Below are positions 9,930 to 20,730 of a stretch of DNA of 64,000 nucleotides, piece after piece. A model generated the notes under the pieces. It saw only the letters and a program-made list of their open reading frames with translations. It was not told the origin of the DNA and did not search any database. This stretch comes from Leptodontidium sp. MPI-SDFR-AT-0119. Taxonomy: Eukaryota > Ascomycota > Leotiomycetes > Helotiales > Leptodontidiaceae. How positions within the stretch are numbered: the first letter of the stretch is position 1; every line of letters starts with the position of its first letter. Location: contig JAHLEZ010000013.1 of assembly GCA_020726505.1 (NCBI GenBank), positions 2,356,001 to 2,420,000 on the forward strand, in the 5' to 3' direction. The position numbers were made by a program, and so were the translations under genes.

Positions 9930-11640
9930 TTAATTCGCACGTCCCCTACGTCCCCTGCCTCTGCCACCGCCACCACGCCCACGCCTACCACGTCTCGCAA
10001 CCCCAAGAAATCCGTTTCCAAGCCCCCGCCCCCCCGACATGTTCGCATCCACCTGTTCACAATCATTTCCGCGCGAGCCCCCACCTCCAATCCCACGGTT
10101 ACGAGCACGCTTTGAAGGTGACTTAGAGTAAACTCCATCACCGCGAGATGAAGAAACCTTCTTAGAAGACAGGAAGACCACGTCGCTATCTTCAGATTCC
10201 GTGTCGGCGTAGTATAAGTTCAGACGTGGTTCATCCTCTACTTCATCCTTCGCCTCATCCTTTACATCTTGGTAGATGTCATCTCTAAGGTCCTCTACAT
10301 CCGAGAGTCCATCAGACTCACCATCCTCTACCTTTACTTGTCCAAAACCATCATTCATTCTGTTGTCAGCCGCCGTTCCTTGTCCTGCTTCTGCTCTAGA
10401 CGCTATCCGAACAGGCGCACCACCCTGTCTATTGTAGGAGGGAGCAGGATCTTGTCGACGGGGTGAGGGAGTAGGATTTTGTCGGCGGGAGGAGGATGGA
10501 GCAGGATCTTGTCGATGGCGGGAGGACCCTAAGATCATTTGCCCGAGAGGCCCCTCGAGCAGGTTCGCTTGCGCGGTCATTTCTGCGTCTGTTTCTGCCT
10601 CTGCCCCGATCCCCACGAAGCCTGCGAGGAGATGGGGGCAAATGTAAACCATCCCCACCACCGTCCACATCATCCTCGTCACTATCATCGTCCGCGTCAG
10701 GGTCATCGAATCCTTTGACATCCGTCTCTAGATTGTGCCAGAAGTGTTTTCTAGCAAATCTGGGAATGCTACCGAGAGGAATGTTATCCAGATCCACTTG
10801 CACTCTATCAATCATGTGGTTGTTTATCACGGTCGGGATTTTTTTTGTGACCTATGAGATGTTAGTCAAACTAAATTATCTACGAGAAATTCCACTTACC
10901 CAGTTCCGATACAGTCCATAACAGCCTTCCAAATCTCCCAACTCAAAGTTGATCATGCCCTCGAAGACGAAGTTCAAGAGGTATGACACTTTGTACTCGA
11001 AATCAGTTCTCAATTTTCGCTTCAATGCATTGAGGTCGATTCCGTGCAGTCGATTCGTCGAGTCTGGGTATGTTGCATTCCCATACAAGAACGGGAGATT
11101 CACAGCCGGTAGCACTCTCTGGATGAACCCCGGAACTATGATTTCATTCTCTCAAATTATCTTCAGGAAGAATTTGGCTCGCTCCGTATCGGTATGGAAC
11201 GGACACAACGGCATCTTCAAGCAGTCCTCTTGTCTCAAATATAAAACTATACACAGTCAGCCCTGAGAGAATAACCCGACGAATGATTCGCACTTACATG
11301 AGTAAGGCCATCCCCATTATTGGTACCATTTTGTTAACACTCTCGCCTACGATTTGTAGATTTCCGCCGCATATTCATTCATAGATGGGTTGTGTCGGTT
11401 GGTTTACAGATTCTCTGGCAATAATCTAAGACAGTCATTCAGCTCCAGGTGGCCCTTCATGATGAACCGAATAGCCGCCAACTTCTTCATCCATGTTTTA
11501 TTGCCTGTCTTCGACCCAGGGCTAGGATTAAAGACTCTATGAATCTCGCACGCTATCCGAGAGGGTTCTTCATGTGGATCTTAGAACTGTTGAGTTGTTC
11601 CTAGAACGATCGATAACGGTATCTTTCGTTGCGGAGCCAT
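9930..11640 (-). pseudogene. Unrecognised multi-exon gene with RIP-type stops
   Basis: A gene skeleton on the minus strand. It starts MAPQRKIPLSIVLG at 11640 and runs through PGSKTGNKTWMKKLAAIRFI, an intron beginning GTAAGTGCG, then LPAVNLPFLYGNATYPDSTN, a second intron beginning GTAAGTGGA (about 10898), and VDLDNIPLGSIPRFARKHFW. The tail is acidic (DADDDSDEDDVDGG), then Ser/Pro/Gln-rich, then Gly/Arg-rich (RRGRRGRGGGGRGRGRRG) ending at 9930. At least five stops interrupt it, at codons that CAG, CAA or CGA would give after a C-to-T change (for example ENL-stop-TNRHN, YKS-stop-ARV). The first tail frame shifts once near 10640, perhaps at an intron. Family not recognised; the low-complexity tail suggests a nucleic-acid-binding protein but that is a guess. 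Confidence 0.5.
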
Positions 11641-12539
11641 TGATCTAGAAGTTTGCCTGGCCCTATAACGTTTAGAGGGACATATCCAAAGACTTGCAAG
11701 CCGCGATACTCTTTCGTTTATCCGTTAAGGATTCTCCCGAATTCTAAACGTTCGCGTTGGGCCGCAAGCTGTCAGTTATCTATACCATTCCTATGCATAT
11801 TAATCAATTCACATTTAGCATTGAACCGTGTCTCCTCCGCGGGTTCGTTCGTTCGGACCTCGTGGACGCTGGGGACGCCGGGGACGCTACTGATCGGGCT
11901 GCATCTTGAGTGTCGAGTCGACTCAGAGAAGGGATCTCGGAGGATGGGAAAAAGGTCAAGGAGGGAATGGTAGGAGATTTATCTCCAGAAGCTCTACATC
12001 CTGAAACAAAAGAATATGTTGTAGGAGCAGTCTCGAGGTTGTGAGAGGAGTCGAATTGAGGAGGTCGATATAATTGTCGTTAAGGGGTCGAAACCCGCAA
12101 GCTTCCTGTCCGTTATTCTCGATCATGCCTGCAACATAAAGACAAGTAAGAAAGACGAAGCCCTAAGGAATCCCAAATTAAAAGCAAAAGCGACTTAATT
12201 AGGTGGCGCCGAGACGCAATCGGATAATGTGGTTGTAGAGAAGGCTAATTTAGTAATCATTTAACCCCATGAGATTAAAACAGCTCTTCTACAGCCGATT
12301 CTTATTAGATACATTTGTAGCTTACGAAGATTCGTAGTTATTGTGAGTAATGTTTATCGAGTGATATTATTGGCGGTGGAAAGCTGATTAAGGATATTTA
12401 TATTACGAAGCTAAGAAAATCCTCGACTTGGCGGAAAAGTGTCAAAACCTTTGATATCACCGCCCTTCGCACGTAATTCTTTAGTACACTCTTTTACTAG
12501 AAATCAATCCCGCCTTTAAATTATTACGCTAACTTACCT
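11641..12539. other. Intergenic, decayed sequence
   Basis: No reading frame supported. The 3' part is probably the mutated front half of the pogo-like transposase that becomes readable from about 12540. Confidence 0.4.
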
Positions 12540-12957
12540 CGTTCAATTCTTTTGATAAGTCAAGCAGCTTTAGTTCCTCGTGTTATATACAAAGGAAACG
12601 AGCGAAAGCAACCAAGCCAGTAATTAAGTCAGACTATGCAATCTCTAACTCTAGGTACACCGACTCCAAGGTTAGCTTGGAGTAGCTCAAGCGTATGTTT
12701 AATCCTTAAACTAAGGACAGGCTAACTAGAAGCTGCGGGTACTTCTCTCTGACGGCTTCGGGATGCATGAGACCCTCGAAGCCTTAGAGTTTTGTTTCGA
12801 GAATAGTATTATCCTATGTCGCCTCCCGTCTCACACCTCCCACAAACTGCAACCCTGTGATGTCGGTGTGTTTGCCCGCTTGAAGGACGAATACCGCGAC
12901 GAGGCTAAAAAGCTGTTTCAAGGTGGTGCGAACACGAGGGATGGGGTTGTGGAGTGA
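12540..12957 (+). pseudogene. pogo/Fot1-type transposase fragment
   Basis: The readable part is the DDE superfamily endonuclease core of a pogo/Fot1 element: RYTDSKVSLE, stop, LKRMFNP, stop, TKDR, then after a one-base slip DGFGMHETLEALEFCFENSI and LCRLPSHTSHKLQPCDVGVF, which are signature blocks. The two stops sit where the family has Trp (TGG) and Gln (CAA), so both are RIP-type changes. The N-terminal DNA-binding part and the C-terminal end are missing. No inverted repeats were found. Confidence 0.8.
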
Positions 12958-13240
12958 TAAGATTTAGGGAGTCAAAAAGATAAAAATTAAATGTGTTTTA
13001 GATGATAATATTCCGTGGCTTGATTGAGTTGATGATGCTATGGAGGGGGACAACTGGCTCTTAGGCTCAAATAGGCCTAGCTTACTAATAGCTTATGCAG
13101 CAATTCCTGATATGCAGAATGATAAACTGAAGTTTCGTATAGATTGTCTGAGCCATCTTTTGGAAAATTTTAGAGGAAAGGCCATAAAGAAACCATATCT
13201 CGCTAAAGCCCAGAAAATCAATTCTGGAGGAACCTGTAAT

Positions 13241-14765
13241 TTACACCACTTGTTTTATATCACCTCTCCTCGTTCTAAATACTCGAAATGGGCTCCAAGT
13301 CCTATCCACCTTCATGAACGGCAGCAAACGGGAAACGGCAAATACAAGCACACACAAGGGAATAGCGACAGAAAAGTATCGTTTCATTCCCTGAGCAGAT
13401 ATATCGTTGTTCATGCTGAACAATCCGGTAACAAATGTCAATGGTATGAAGAACAGAGCAAGGTTCGTCAACCGAGTAACATTCTCTGCTTCTTTCAGCG
13501 ATCGTCGAGTATCTGCAATCTGTACCAGGGAAGCCACAACCGGAATCATGCTCGCCATTCTATTGCCGTAAGTATCGATCATAGTGATGATATGCTCGTA
13601 ATCTTCTACCAATGCGGCGTATTCTCCAGGTTCAATTTCTGAAGCAATGTGAAAGTTAAGAAATCGGATAATGTGGCGGAGTTTAGCCACGTTCTGCATT
13701 TGTCGTCTACCCCACGTCTCCAGTGAACGCAAATCTGAGTCCAGGTGGGTTAGGATGTTCGTTCCTGCTGTGATAGCCGTCGAATACTCGTGTAGTTTGA
13801 TACTGGAGGACATCACTTCGACATAAACCTTCCACTCTCCCGCAACAATCCTCAGTGGATAGTTCGCTATGGATAACAAGGTCGGATGGTCCGCTTTCAA
13901 AACGGATGGACTCGCATCCCCCCAATAGAAGAGGAGATCTTCGAGTAGGGAGCTTCGTTTAAGATGAGCAAGGGCCGTAGGATCTGAGCTCTGACACTGG
14001 GAGTATGTTTTAGGGGATATGAAGTCTTCAAATCCCCCCTGAAATGGACGGGATTGAATCGTGTACTCCTTTCCTGAAGACGCAATGTAATTATTCGTGT
14101 TGATCGCGTCTACTAGAATGAGCCCTAGTCGGAATCTCATCAGTATGCAGACAACCTTCAGACTGTGGTCCCTCACCTAACCAGGTGCCACTTTTCGTTA
14201 TCATGAAGAGTACAGAGCAACAGTGTTGTCTGAAGCCAATGTGTCGCTTTGAATTTGAAGGCAATATTTTGACTTTGCGAGTAACATTGCTGGTGGTCAT
14301 GAGCGTTCTTGAAAAATCTATATCCATAAACTCAATTGCCCGGCTGTAACGAAGTGTTACAAAGTTCTGCGAATAAGCCTTGGATGGAAGGCTAATGGTC
14401 GAGGATGGCTCAAATGAGTTAAATGTTGGATGGTCTATATGGTATGAGAAGAACAACGGATCGATATCGAATGTTGAGCCAAGAGCCCCGACGACATCGT
14501 TATTCAGATCTTCAATAATGAGAACACGGCCGGTAACTTTACTGCTGGCGATCTCGTCGGCACTGCTCCAGTCTCTTAGCGACGTAGCGAGATCACTTAT
14601 TTCATGTATAGATCGCGATAGTGATCCTTCTACCGCTCTAAATTCTAGACAGACAATCCGACACGGATCTGTCGTCTGAGCCTGGCCTAGAAATCGACAT
14701 AGATCTCGGAGACATGGGTGCTGCTGACTTTGTGCAAAAATGTAGTCGAGGTATGATATCGGCAT
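13241..14765 (-). CDS. CorA-like two-helix membrane protein
   Basis: Two exons, complement(13241-14124, 14177-14765), with a 52-bp intron that has a TACTGATG branch site, give 490 residues. The C-terminal third has the CorA Mg2+-channel layout: a long helical stretch, then two hydrophobic segments, the first ending FFIPLTFVTGLFSMN and the second AIPLCVLVFAVSRLLPF. The position of the CorA GMN selectivity motif reads SMN, a variation common in fungal CorA-like proteins, so Mg2+ transport cannot be assumed. The N-terminal 300 residues are not recognisable. The frame is intact between decayed neighbours. The start is the first ATG of the open frame (MPISYLDYIF). Confidence 0.8.
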
Positions 14766-14895
14766 TCTTAAATTAGGGTTGTAGGAGAAGTTCAGATTTT
14801 CCTCTGGTCATTAGGAAAGAAATACAGGCAGCCGCATCATTCCAGAATTTCCTGCGTCATATCATGCTATGCTCGCCCGACTACGCTGTAGAGGT

Positions 14896-15312
14896 TTAAC
14901 CGACTAGGTTGATTTGTTGGTTGACGGGCGTGCTTACGCCCTGTTGCGCCCTAAACTGTTGGCTGATGACTTTCCCTTTACGTCGTTTTTTATTGGCCCA
15001 AATGTTCTTTGCGAGCCTACCCTTGGAAGTCCGACTTTGATCATTCATGTTATGCCATCTTGCATCGATATAGTTATTCCACTGATCGGGTAGGTTCGTA
15101 CCGCTCTAGGAACTGGTTTCGGGCTGACTTAGAGCTGTTGGTGGATTTAGATTGAATTGAGATGTGCCTCCGCCGCCAAGATCATTCGCCCAAACAGACG
15201 CAACCGCAGACCGAGAAGCCGGGTCATTGCATGGATTCTAGGTTGCTGCCAAATCGATCAGAGCACCTTGTGTCAGACGTTTTGTAGTAGAGGGAGTGAA
15301 ATGATTCGCCAT
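14896..15312 (-). pseudogene. Small unrecognised gene with two amber stops
   Basis: Reading from the ATG at 15312, a 138-residue frame runs to a TAA at 14896: MANHFTPSTTKRLTQGALID, later SVWANDLGGGGTSQFNLNPP, then QWNNYIDARWHNM and a basic tail SKGRLAKNIWANKKRRKGK. Only two TAG codons interrupt it, after LAAT and after PETSS, both expected from a CAG-to-TAG change. The basic stretch looks like a nuclear targeting or nucleic-acid-binding patch. It lies 131 bp upstream of the CorA-like gene on the same strand. Family not recognised. Confidence 0.5.
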
Positions 15313-15420
15313 GTCTCCATCAGCATATTTCTCACTCTTCGAACTTGCCGCTGGCCTTATCGGGGTGTTCGATGGGACATTATATTGAATTAGTTGTTAT
15401 AAATAAAAATTTATTATAAA

Positions 15421-15809
15421 TACTTTAATAATTAAAACTTTACGAGAACTTAAATATTTTATACAATTAATAATATTATATTACTTAAATATACCTTTAA
15501 AGCTTAATAAGATTTATAATTTAATTAAATAATTATAATAATCTGATTATTTATTATAAAGTTATAAATTTATAAGTTTAAATATTATTTAAGGAGTATT
15601 ATTAAAAAGACTTTTTATTAATAATCTCGGTTAAATCTTAATGTTTAAAGTTAATAACCGTTAGCTCCGGAATTAAAGAAAATAGGCATTTTATACAATA
15701 ATCCGTCCTTAATAATACGTGCTATCAGTACTTATTTATTAAGAAGCTTTATAAGATTAAAACATTATATATTTTATATTATACTTAAGTAAGTTTCTTT
15801 GCGTATAAA
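15421..15809 (+). repeat. 0.39-kb dispersed repeat, copy 2
   Basis: Second copy of the repeat at 3918-4304, same orientation, differing mainly by transitions plus a few small indels. Its right end abuts the 3' end of a decaying minus-strand gene (after codons for KAEGEKL), so it probably inserted there. No target duplication could be identified. Confidence 0.8.
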
Positions 15810-16440
15810 CCAGCTTCTCGCCTTCCGCTTTGATCATGGGCCAGTAGTAGGAGGTCTCTTCCCAATTTATTTGCACCTCATCGTTTGTACTGCGAGCAAC
15901 TTGCTCTCTTATGTAATTGATCCCTTCTTCGAATTCGACGGTCAACAGCATAGGTCCAGACAGCAGCGTTTGCAGATTTTCTTCACTGACACTCGTCAAT
16001 ATCATCTTCATAGTCCTTGCGCGGAGGTGTGGGATGGGATGCCTCATCGACAGGTATCGAGTCTGAGGTCATATCGCCGTTACGCTCTATTTCCATCCGA
16101 TGTTTGTTCTCTGGGAACTATTATCTATCGATCGATTCTACTGGAAGGAGAAGGATGTGTTTTGGAACTGTCTTTGAAGATCTCAAGATGCTCTGTTTAA
16201 ATGCGACATCTTCGACGTCTGGAAGTGGATATAATTCCAGAATCTCGCGAATCTTTTGCCGTACCAAGTCAGGAATTGAAGCTATACTGTCGGGGACTCT
16301 GAAGTGTCTTGCGCTGTCGTAGGTCTCGCTGTGAATAAGGACAGCGCAGTTTTCTCGAGACGAAGTGATGGGTTTTGGAATATTGAGATTCACTCTGGTG
16401 AGTGAGCCGGGTTTGGAGGGGAAGGCGTGTTCGTTCTTTC
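15810..16440 (-). pseudogene. Unrecognised gene remnant cut by a repeat
   Basis: Two protein-like segments on the minus strand: PDSIASIPDLVRQKIREILE (about 16320-16120) and, in another frame, SEENLQTLLSGPMLLTVEFE then QINWEETSYYWPMIKAEGEK (about 16010-15810). The second runs directly into the AT-rich repeat copy, so the C-terminus is lost. No credible intron joins the two parts, and two adjacent stops (after VESIDR) separate them. Product unknown. Confidence 0.4.
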
Positions 16441-17562
16441 CCTTTATTTACTCTATTGCTTATGGGTGTGTAGCAGATTTAACCGATATATTCTGCGCTT
16501 GCGATCATGGTGAATCCCGATGGGAATGCCAATTGATGTTAGGATCCGTAGGCTTGAAATTCAGGAGCTTCGTGAGCTTCTCGCGACGTGGGCGTGGATA
16601 GGCGAATACACGGGTCAGGAGAATAACAACAAGACAGCCATCGTGATAGATCTAAGGCTTGAAGCAGATGTTTCAAACCAAGCACAAAATCCCACAATCC
16701 TTTCGCCTAGTACATGAAATAAACATACAGACCGACGGGCAGCAGAAAGAAATCGTGGCTCCATCCCTGCTGTCCTCAGCTACATGGGTATAATTTCGAA
16801 AATAAGAGATTTATCCGTACCCAGCAGGAGTTGAGGAACTAGTTCTCCTCATTAGATCAAACTGGGCTCGAGGATCGATTGGCACTTCTAACGCACACGA
16901 TCGGGTGGTTCGACGACTGAAACCACAACGTACGACAAAGATGTAGGCACTCGACATCCGGCTGAAATTTTGTCTCTGTGATATATGATTGCTTCTTTAT
17001 TATGGATTTGTGACCTGGAAATTTTTTTGGAGGGTTGAGGGCCCTTTTTGTTTACTTTTGAATTATTTTGGGAGGAGCCTAAGCGAAATGCAAACGAGTA
17101 CAGAAGTTGGCTGATTGGGGAGCACGACCAGAGAGCAGGTATTTATGCTTTATTATACTCAAGTTAATACAGAACTGAAGCTTTCACTACTCACTCAGTC
17201 GCAAGGCTTCCCTCCTCCGATAGCGACCTTGCAAATCGACTTGGCGCGGAACGGCTCAGATTCTCCACCACTGCAAACTTCATAACTTCTGCGCTAAACG
17301 TATTTGCCCTCTTGCTTTGGGCTTGGCCTTTGTCCACGACTGAAGTGACATGTTAAACACGAGTAGCGTAGCGTAGCTCAGCATGCAAAGCATCGCTCTG
17401 TCCGTGACGGGATAGAGGCCATGGCTACTCACGCAAGTGTGCAGTCCACCATTTTTGCATTCCAGAAGCGATAATCCCCGGTTCAAGATCCCGCGTTCGT
17501 TGGTGTACCGTAGCTGGGTAGTCGTCAGGTGGAAATTTGGCTGTTATGTGGGCGGTGCTTGC
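16441..17562. other. Intergenic, nothing recognised
   Basis: Moderate GC, only short chance frames. It holds the 3' flank of the Zn2Cys6 gene. Confidence 0.5.
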
Positions 17563-19104
17563 TTACCTACACCGTGGATGCTTTGCTTCATCCGGGCTCC
17601 ATCCAAGTTGGTCAAGTGGCCATTGAATCCACGCAAGATGTTCATCGTTGATCAAGGGGTAAATCTTCGAGAACAAATGCCGACCGAAGCCTTCCAACCA
17701 CCACTTCGAGCCAAGCAGTTCTGGAAGTACAGAAAAGTAAGCAAGAATTACCAACGCCTCTTGAGTAGGTTGTTGTAGAAGTTCGAGATATCCGTCTGTC
17801 AGTCTGAATGGCCAGCCAAACACGTCAGACGACTCTCGCATCTCCATAGGCATGGCGAACACGACATTGAAGATCTTGAGAAGGTCTTCGATCGCGGTAC
17901 GGTATGCTTCTTCAGTGCGGGGATCTGGGGTATTCTCTGTGATGAGCGCCGATAGCCTTCTCAAGCATTTCGCTCCTGAGAAAGTGTCATACGATACTTG
18001 ATCTCGCAATCTGGATCTCCGCTCCCCGGCTTTGAACATGGGACCCAGTGGACCAGTCTGTAATGTTTCGTCCGCCATTCTGACAATTGAAAAACTTTGT
18101 CTCGAGAGCACTATCCACTCTGCTACACCTGGCTTGCCACCTAGGACAGATTCGTCTGTTTGTCGTAGGGTAGCGTAGGTGTAGAGGCATGTCAGGGCTG
18201 AGAAAAGGTACATTGCCGAGGCGTTTTCTTCAGCGAACTCCATGAGTGCGGGTGTGGCTTTGGCTAGTCCAGCTTTGTGGTGCATCATGGCTTGCCCAGT
18301 AAAGATATCTCTCTTCTCTAGATTAAGCTAAGATAGTGAAGTCAGCGAATCTACATGAAGTTCAATATCAAACAGAGCATTGAGGACTAGGTAGGAGGGT
18401 TTTGGTCTTTGTCTTGGGAGCAATACGGGGCGCATTGAGGCACCGGAAAATTCGTACATGAGCTATGTGAAGAGCACCTAGAGCCAGGATACTGTGCATG
18501 ACGAAGTCGTGTCGAAGTCCAAGTATAGGTATGGTGTTACTCCATAATCTACACATGGTGGGGTCTAGGTTTATAGTGAAGGCCGTGGAGGTACAAAAGT
18601 GGTGAAATAGTTCCAGATCAACAAGATTCAGATCGTTTGGACCATTTGCAGCGAGCTTGTCTCTCTGTCAGCTGATTCCCCTTTCGATAATGGGAAGGGG
18701 GCCTACGTATCCACTGGAAGAGAGAATGGATGTCTTTGGCGGCGCGAATTCACATGACAACGAGTGCTTGATGCAGTTGCTGCATTCTGGTCTGGATTCG
18801 TCGCACTAGAAGCAGCAGTGTTATATCAGCAAAGATCATTCCTGGAACTCCGCCGTTGCGAGGAGACTGGTCGGAAGAAGCAACGAATAGAGATCAATAT
18901 TGCTTGGCGCAATTCTCCAATATGGCTGTCTATTGTCCTGGCGAATGGACATAAGTGGCTACTGACTTTTATTTTCCGTCGTTTGCACACCAAACAACCC
19001 GTCTTTGTCTTCCGATGCGGTCTCCTCGTATGCGACTTGACTTGCGGGCTCTCATATGACGAGGGGCGGGAGGGGTTGTACGCAGATCTCTCGTTGAGAT
19101 TCAT
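17563..19104 (-). CDS. Zn(II)2Cys6 transcription factor
   Basis: Four exons, complement(17563-18327, 18458-18664, 18707-18805, 18967-19104), give 402 residues with all junctions in phase. A 161-bp intron splits the zinc cluster, which once joined reads C37-LVC-KRRKIK-C47-DESRPE-C54-SNC-IKHSLS-C64: six cysteines with standard spacing. The preceding basic run (RRPHRKTKT) is usual. The rest, from about residue 90, is a fungal-specific regulatory domain (for example HSILALGALHIAHLNLEKR), of the short UPC2-like sort. Expected role: DNA-binding activator or repressor in the nucleus. Nearby genes do not reveal its targets. One intron is only 42 bp, so that junction is the least certain. Confidence 0.85.
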
Positions 19105-19586
19105 GATTTGTGGAGGTGTGATCCGTACCGCGTGAGCGAAGAACGAGCAAACCGATGCAGAGAATGCTAGGCACAGGATCCGTAAGCGGTTGTATTAATG
19201 TTCTGCTTTGCTTGGTGGGTTGCAGGTCGGCCTTTTTCTCGGTGCGAGAAATGCGACATACGAGACGAGATTGGTGGGGTTTAGCGTCGGCAGGGGTACA
19301 TAGCCTAGTCGTGTACGCGTCTCCTTTACACCCCTTCAAGGAGCACCATATCCGTACAGGGACAACTCTAAGCCGACTTCAAATCAGATTGGGACCATGA
19401 GTAACCCACTTCCTCAGCCTCAATCTTTGCCCTCACATATCGGAGACTATGCCAAATCACGTGGTTAAAGGGTTTCAGCCCAGACTCATGACATATACGA
19501 CTCATCCTCAGCTCGCAAAACATTACAACCAAGTTTCTATATTTGGGTTATTACGAAGCTCGTCGAATATTTCACCTCGTTTCGCA

Positions 19587-19919
19587 ATGACCACAGATTT
19601 CTACCACCCAGATACGCCTTCAGATATCAAGAATGCCAAGGTAAATTAAAGCACTGCATGAATTACCGCAGCATTGACTCAGAGACAAGGCGCTTCACTT
19701 GATCACAACTTCAACACCAAATGGAAAGAGGTCCAAATTATGCTTGAGGATCTAAGGGAAGCTTATGGTACCGCATGCAAGTTCTCATTTACCAATGTCG
19801 ACTTCGCAAAAGACAGACCATGGCTATTCGACAGTCACTCACACGCTTACCTCAATTCCAACCAACGATCAGAAGAAGGATTGGTTTCTCAAATTGAATT
19901 CAAATCAAACCCTCTTTGA
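19587..19919 (+). CDS. Possible small two-exon protein, unknown
   Basis: ATG at 19587, exon 19587-19640, a 42-bp GT-AG intron, exon 19683-19919; the phases fit and give 96 residues (start MTTDFYHPDTPSD; later KEVQIMLEDLREAYGT and VDFAKDRPWLFDSHSH). No signal peptide or domain. It is supported only by the fit of the splice sites, so it may be spurious. Confidence 0.25.
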
Positions 19920-20339
19920 CTGGAATCCAGTCATCTTTACAATCTCATGATTCAGGGCCAGCTATAAGGCTTTTGCATGAAAACATTCAGTGTACTCAAA
20001 GTGTTGAGCAGAACTCTGCGTATACTGTGACATGGTGCAAAATTGGCACGTGTGTTAGAAATATGGGATGTGCTGCGTTAATCTCTGTACCTGCGTACTT
20101 ATGATCACGCTGCCCCTATTTCCCCTATTACTCTATACGATCTCTCAGATAGAATTCTATATGCTTTTCTATCAACGTGCATGGCGGCCATGGAATGGAT
20201 GCGATTATGAATTGAGACCTCCCCGCTGCCCAGCGAACCTCCAAAAACACCCTATTACAAAATGCGAGAGCGAAGTTTTTAGATTCGTGCATCACCAACC
20301 ACATCTAGCAGCCCTGCTCTTGGTTAATTAGAAAGCCTG

Positions 20340-20730
20340 AGCTTGTGCGCATCGCCCAGTGCGACACAAGCGTTATAGTATCAATGTGGCCCAAAGTAAT
20401 CGTATAGCCCAACGACCTCTGCGAGCACGCTACGTACTTTAGCAAATACCTCGGGGACGCCCTCCTGTGTATCGAATCCGCAAAGGAACAGCTTATACCC
20501 ACCCCGCTGATAAAGACTATAATTGCGGCTATAAGCGTTATGCTCACCAAGATCGAAAAATGCCCCGGACTACAGCACCGTCATGCAGGCCCTTATAACG
20601 ATTCAGAACGACCTGAAAACGACAACAACTACGATTAAGACGACAGCAATTAAAGTTCAGCAGGTTGAGAAGCGCGCCGACAAAGCAGGCCGGGAAGTTC
20701 AGCAGAACAGATCGCGAGCGCCTTGAATTA
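20340..20730 (+). pseudogene. LINE (Tad1-like) ORF1 remnant
   Basis: The segment STVMQALITIQNDLKTT followed by TIKTTAIKVQQVEKRADKAG has the repetitive, coiled-coil-like pattern of ORF1 (gag-like) proteins of fungal non-LTR retrotransposons; upstream, in another frame, TPLIKTIIAAISVMLTKIEK fits the same protein. A frame slip and a TAG interrupt it. Downstream reverse transcriptase was not readable. Confidence 0.4.

Noticed and set aside
9893..10721. Plus-strand Ser/Thr/Pro-rich frames at 9657-10115 and 10496-10921
   Set aside because: They are complements of the Gly/Arg-rich and acidic tail of the minus-strand pseudogene.
17360..17500. A possible tRNA gene: A-box-like TAGCTCAGC and B-box-like GGTTCAAGATCC
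   Set aside because: The two boxes are about 110 bp apart, no acceptor stem pairs, and no cloverleaf can be drawn.
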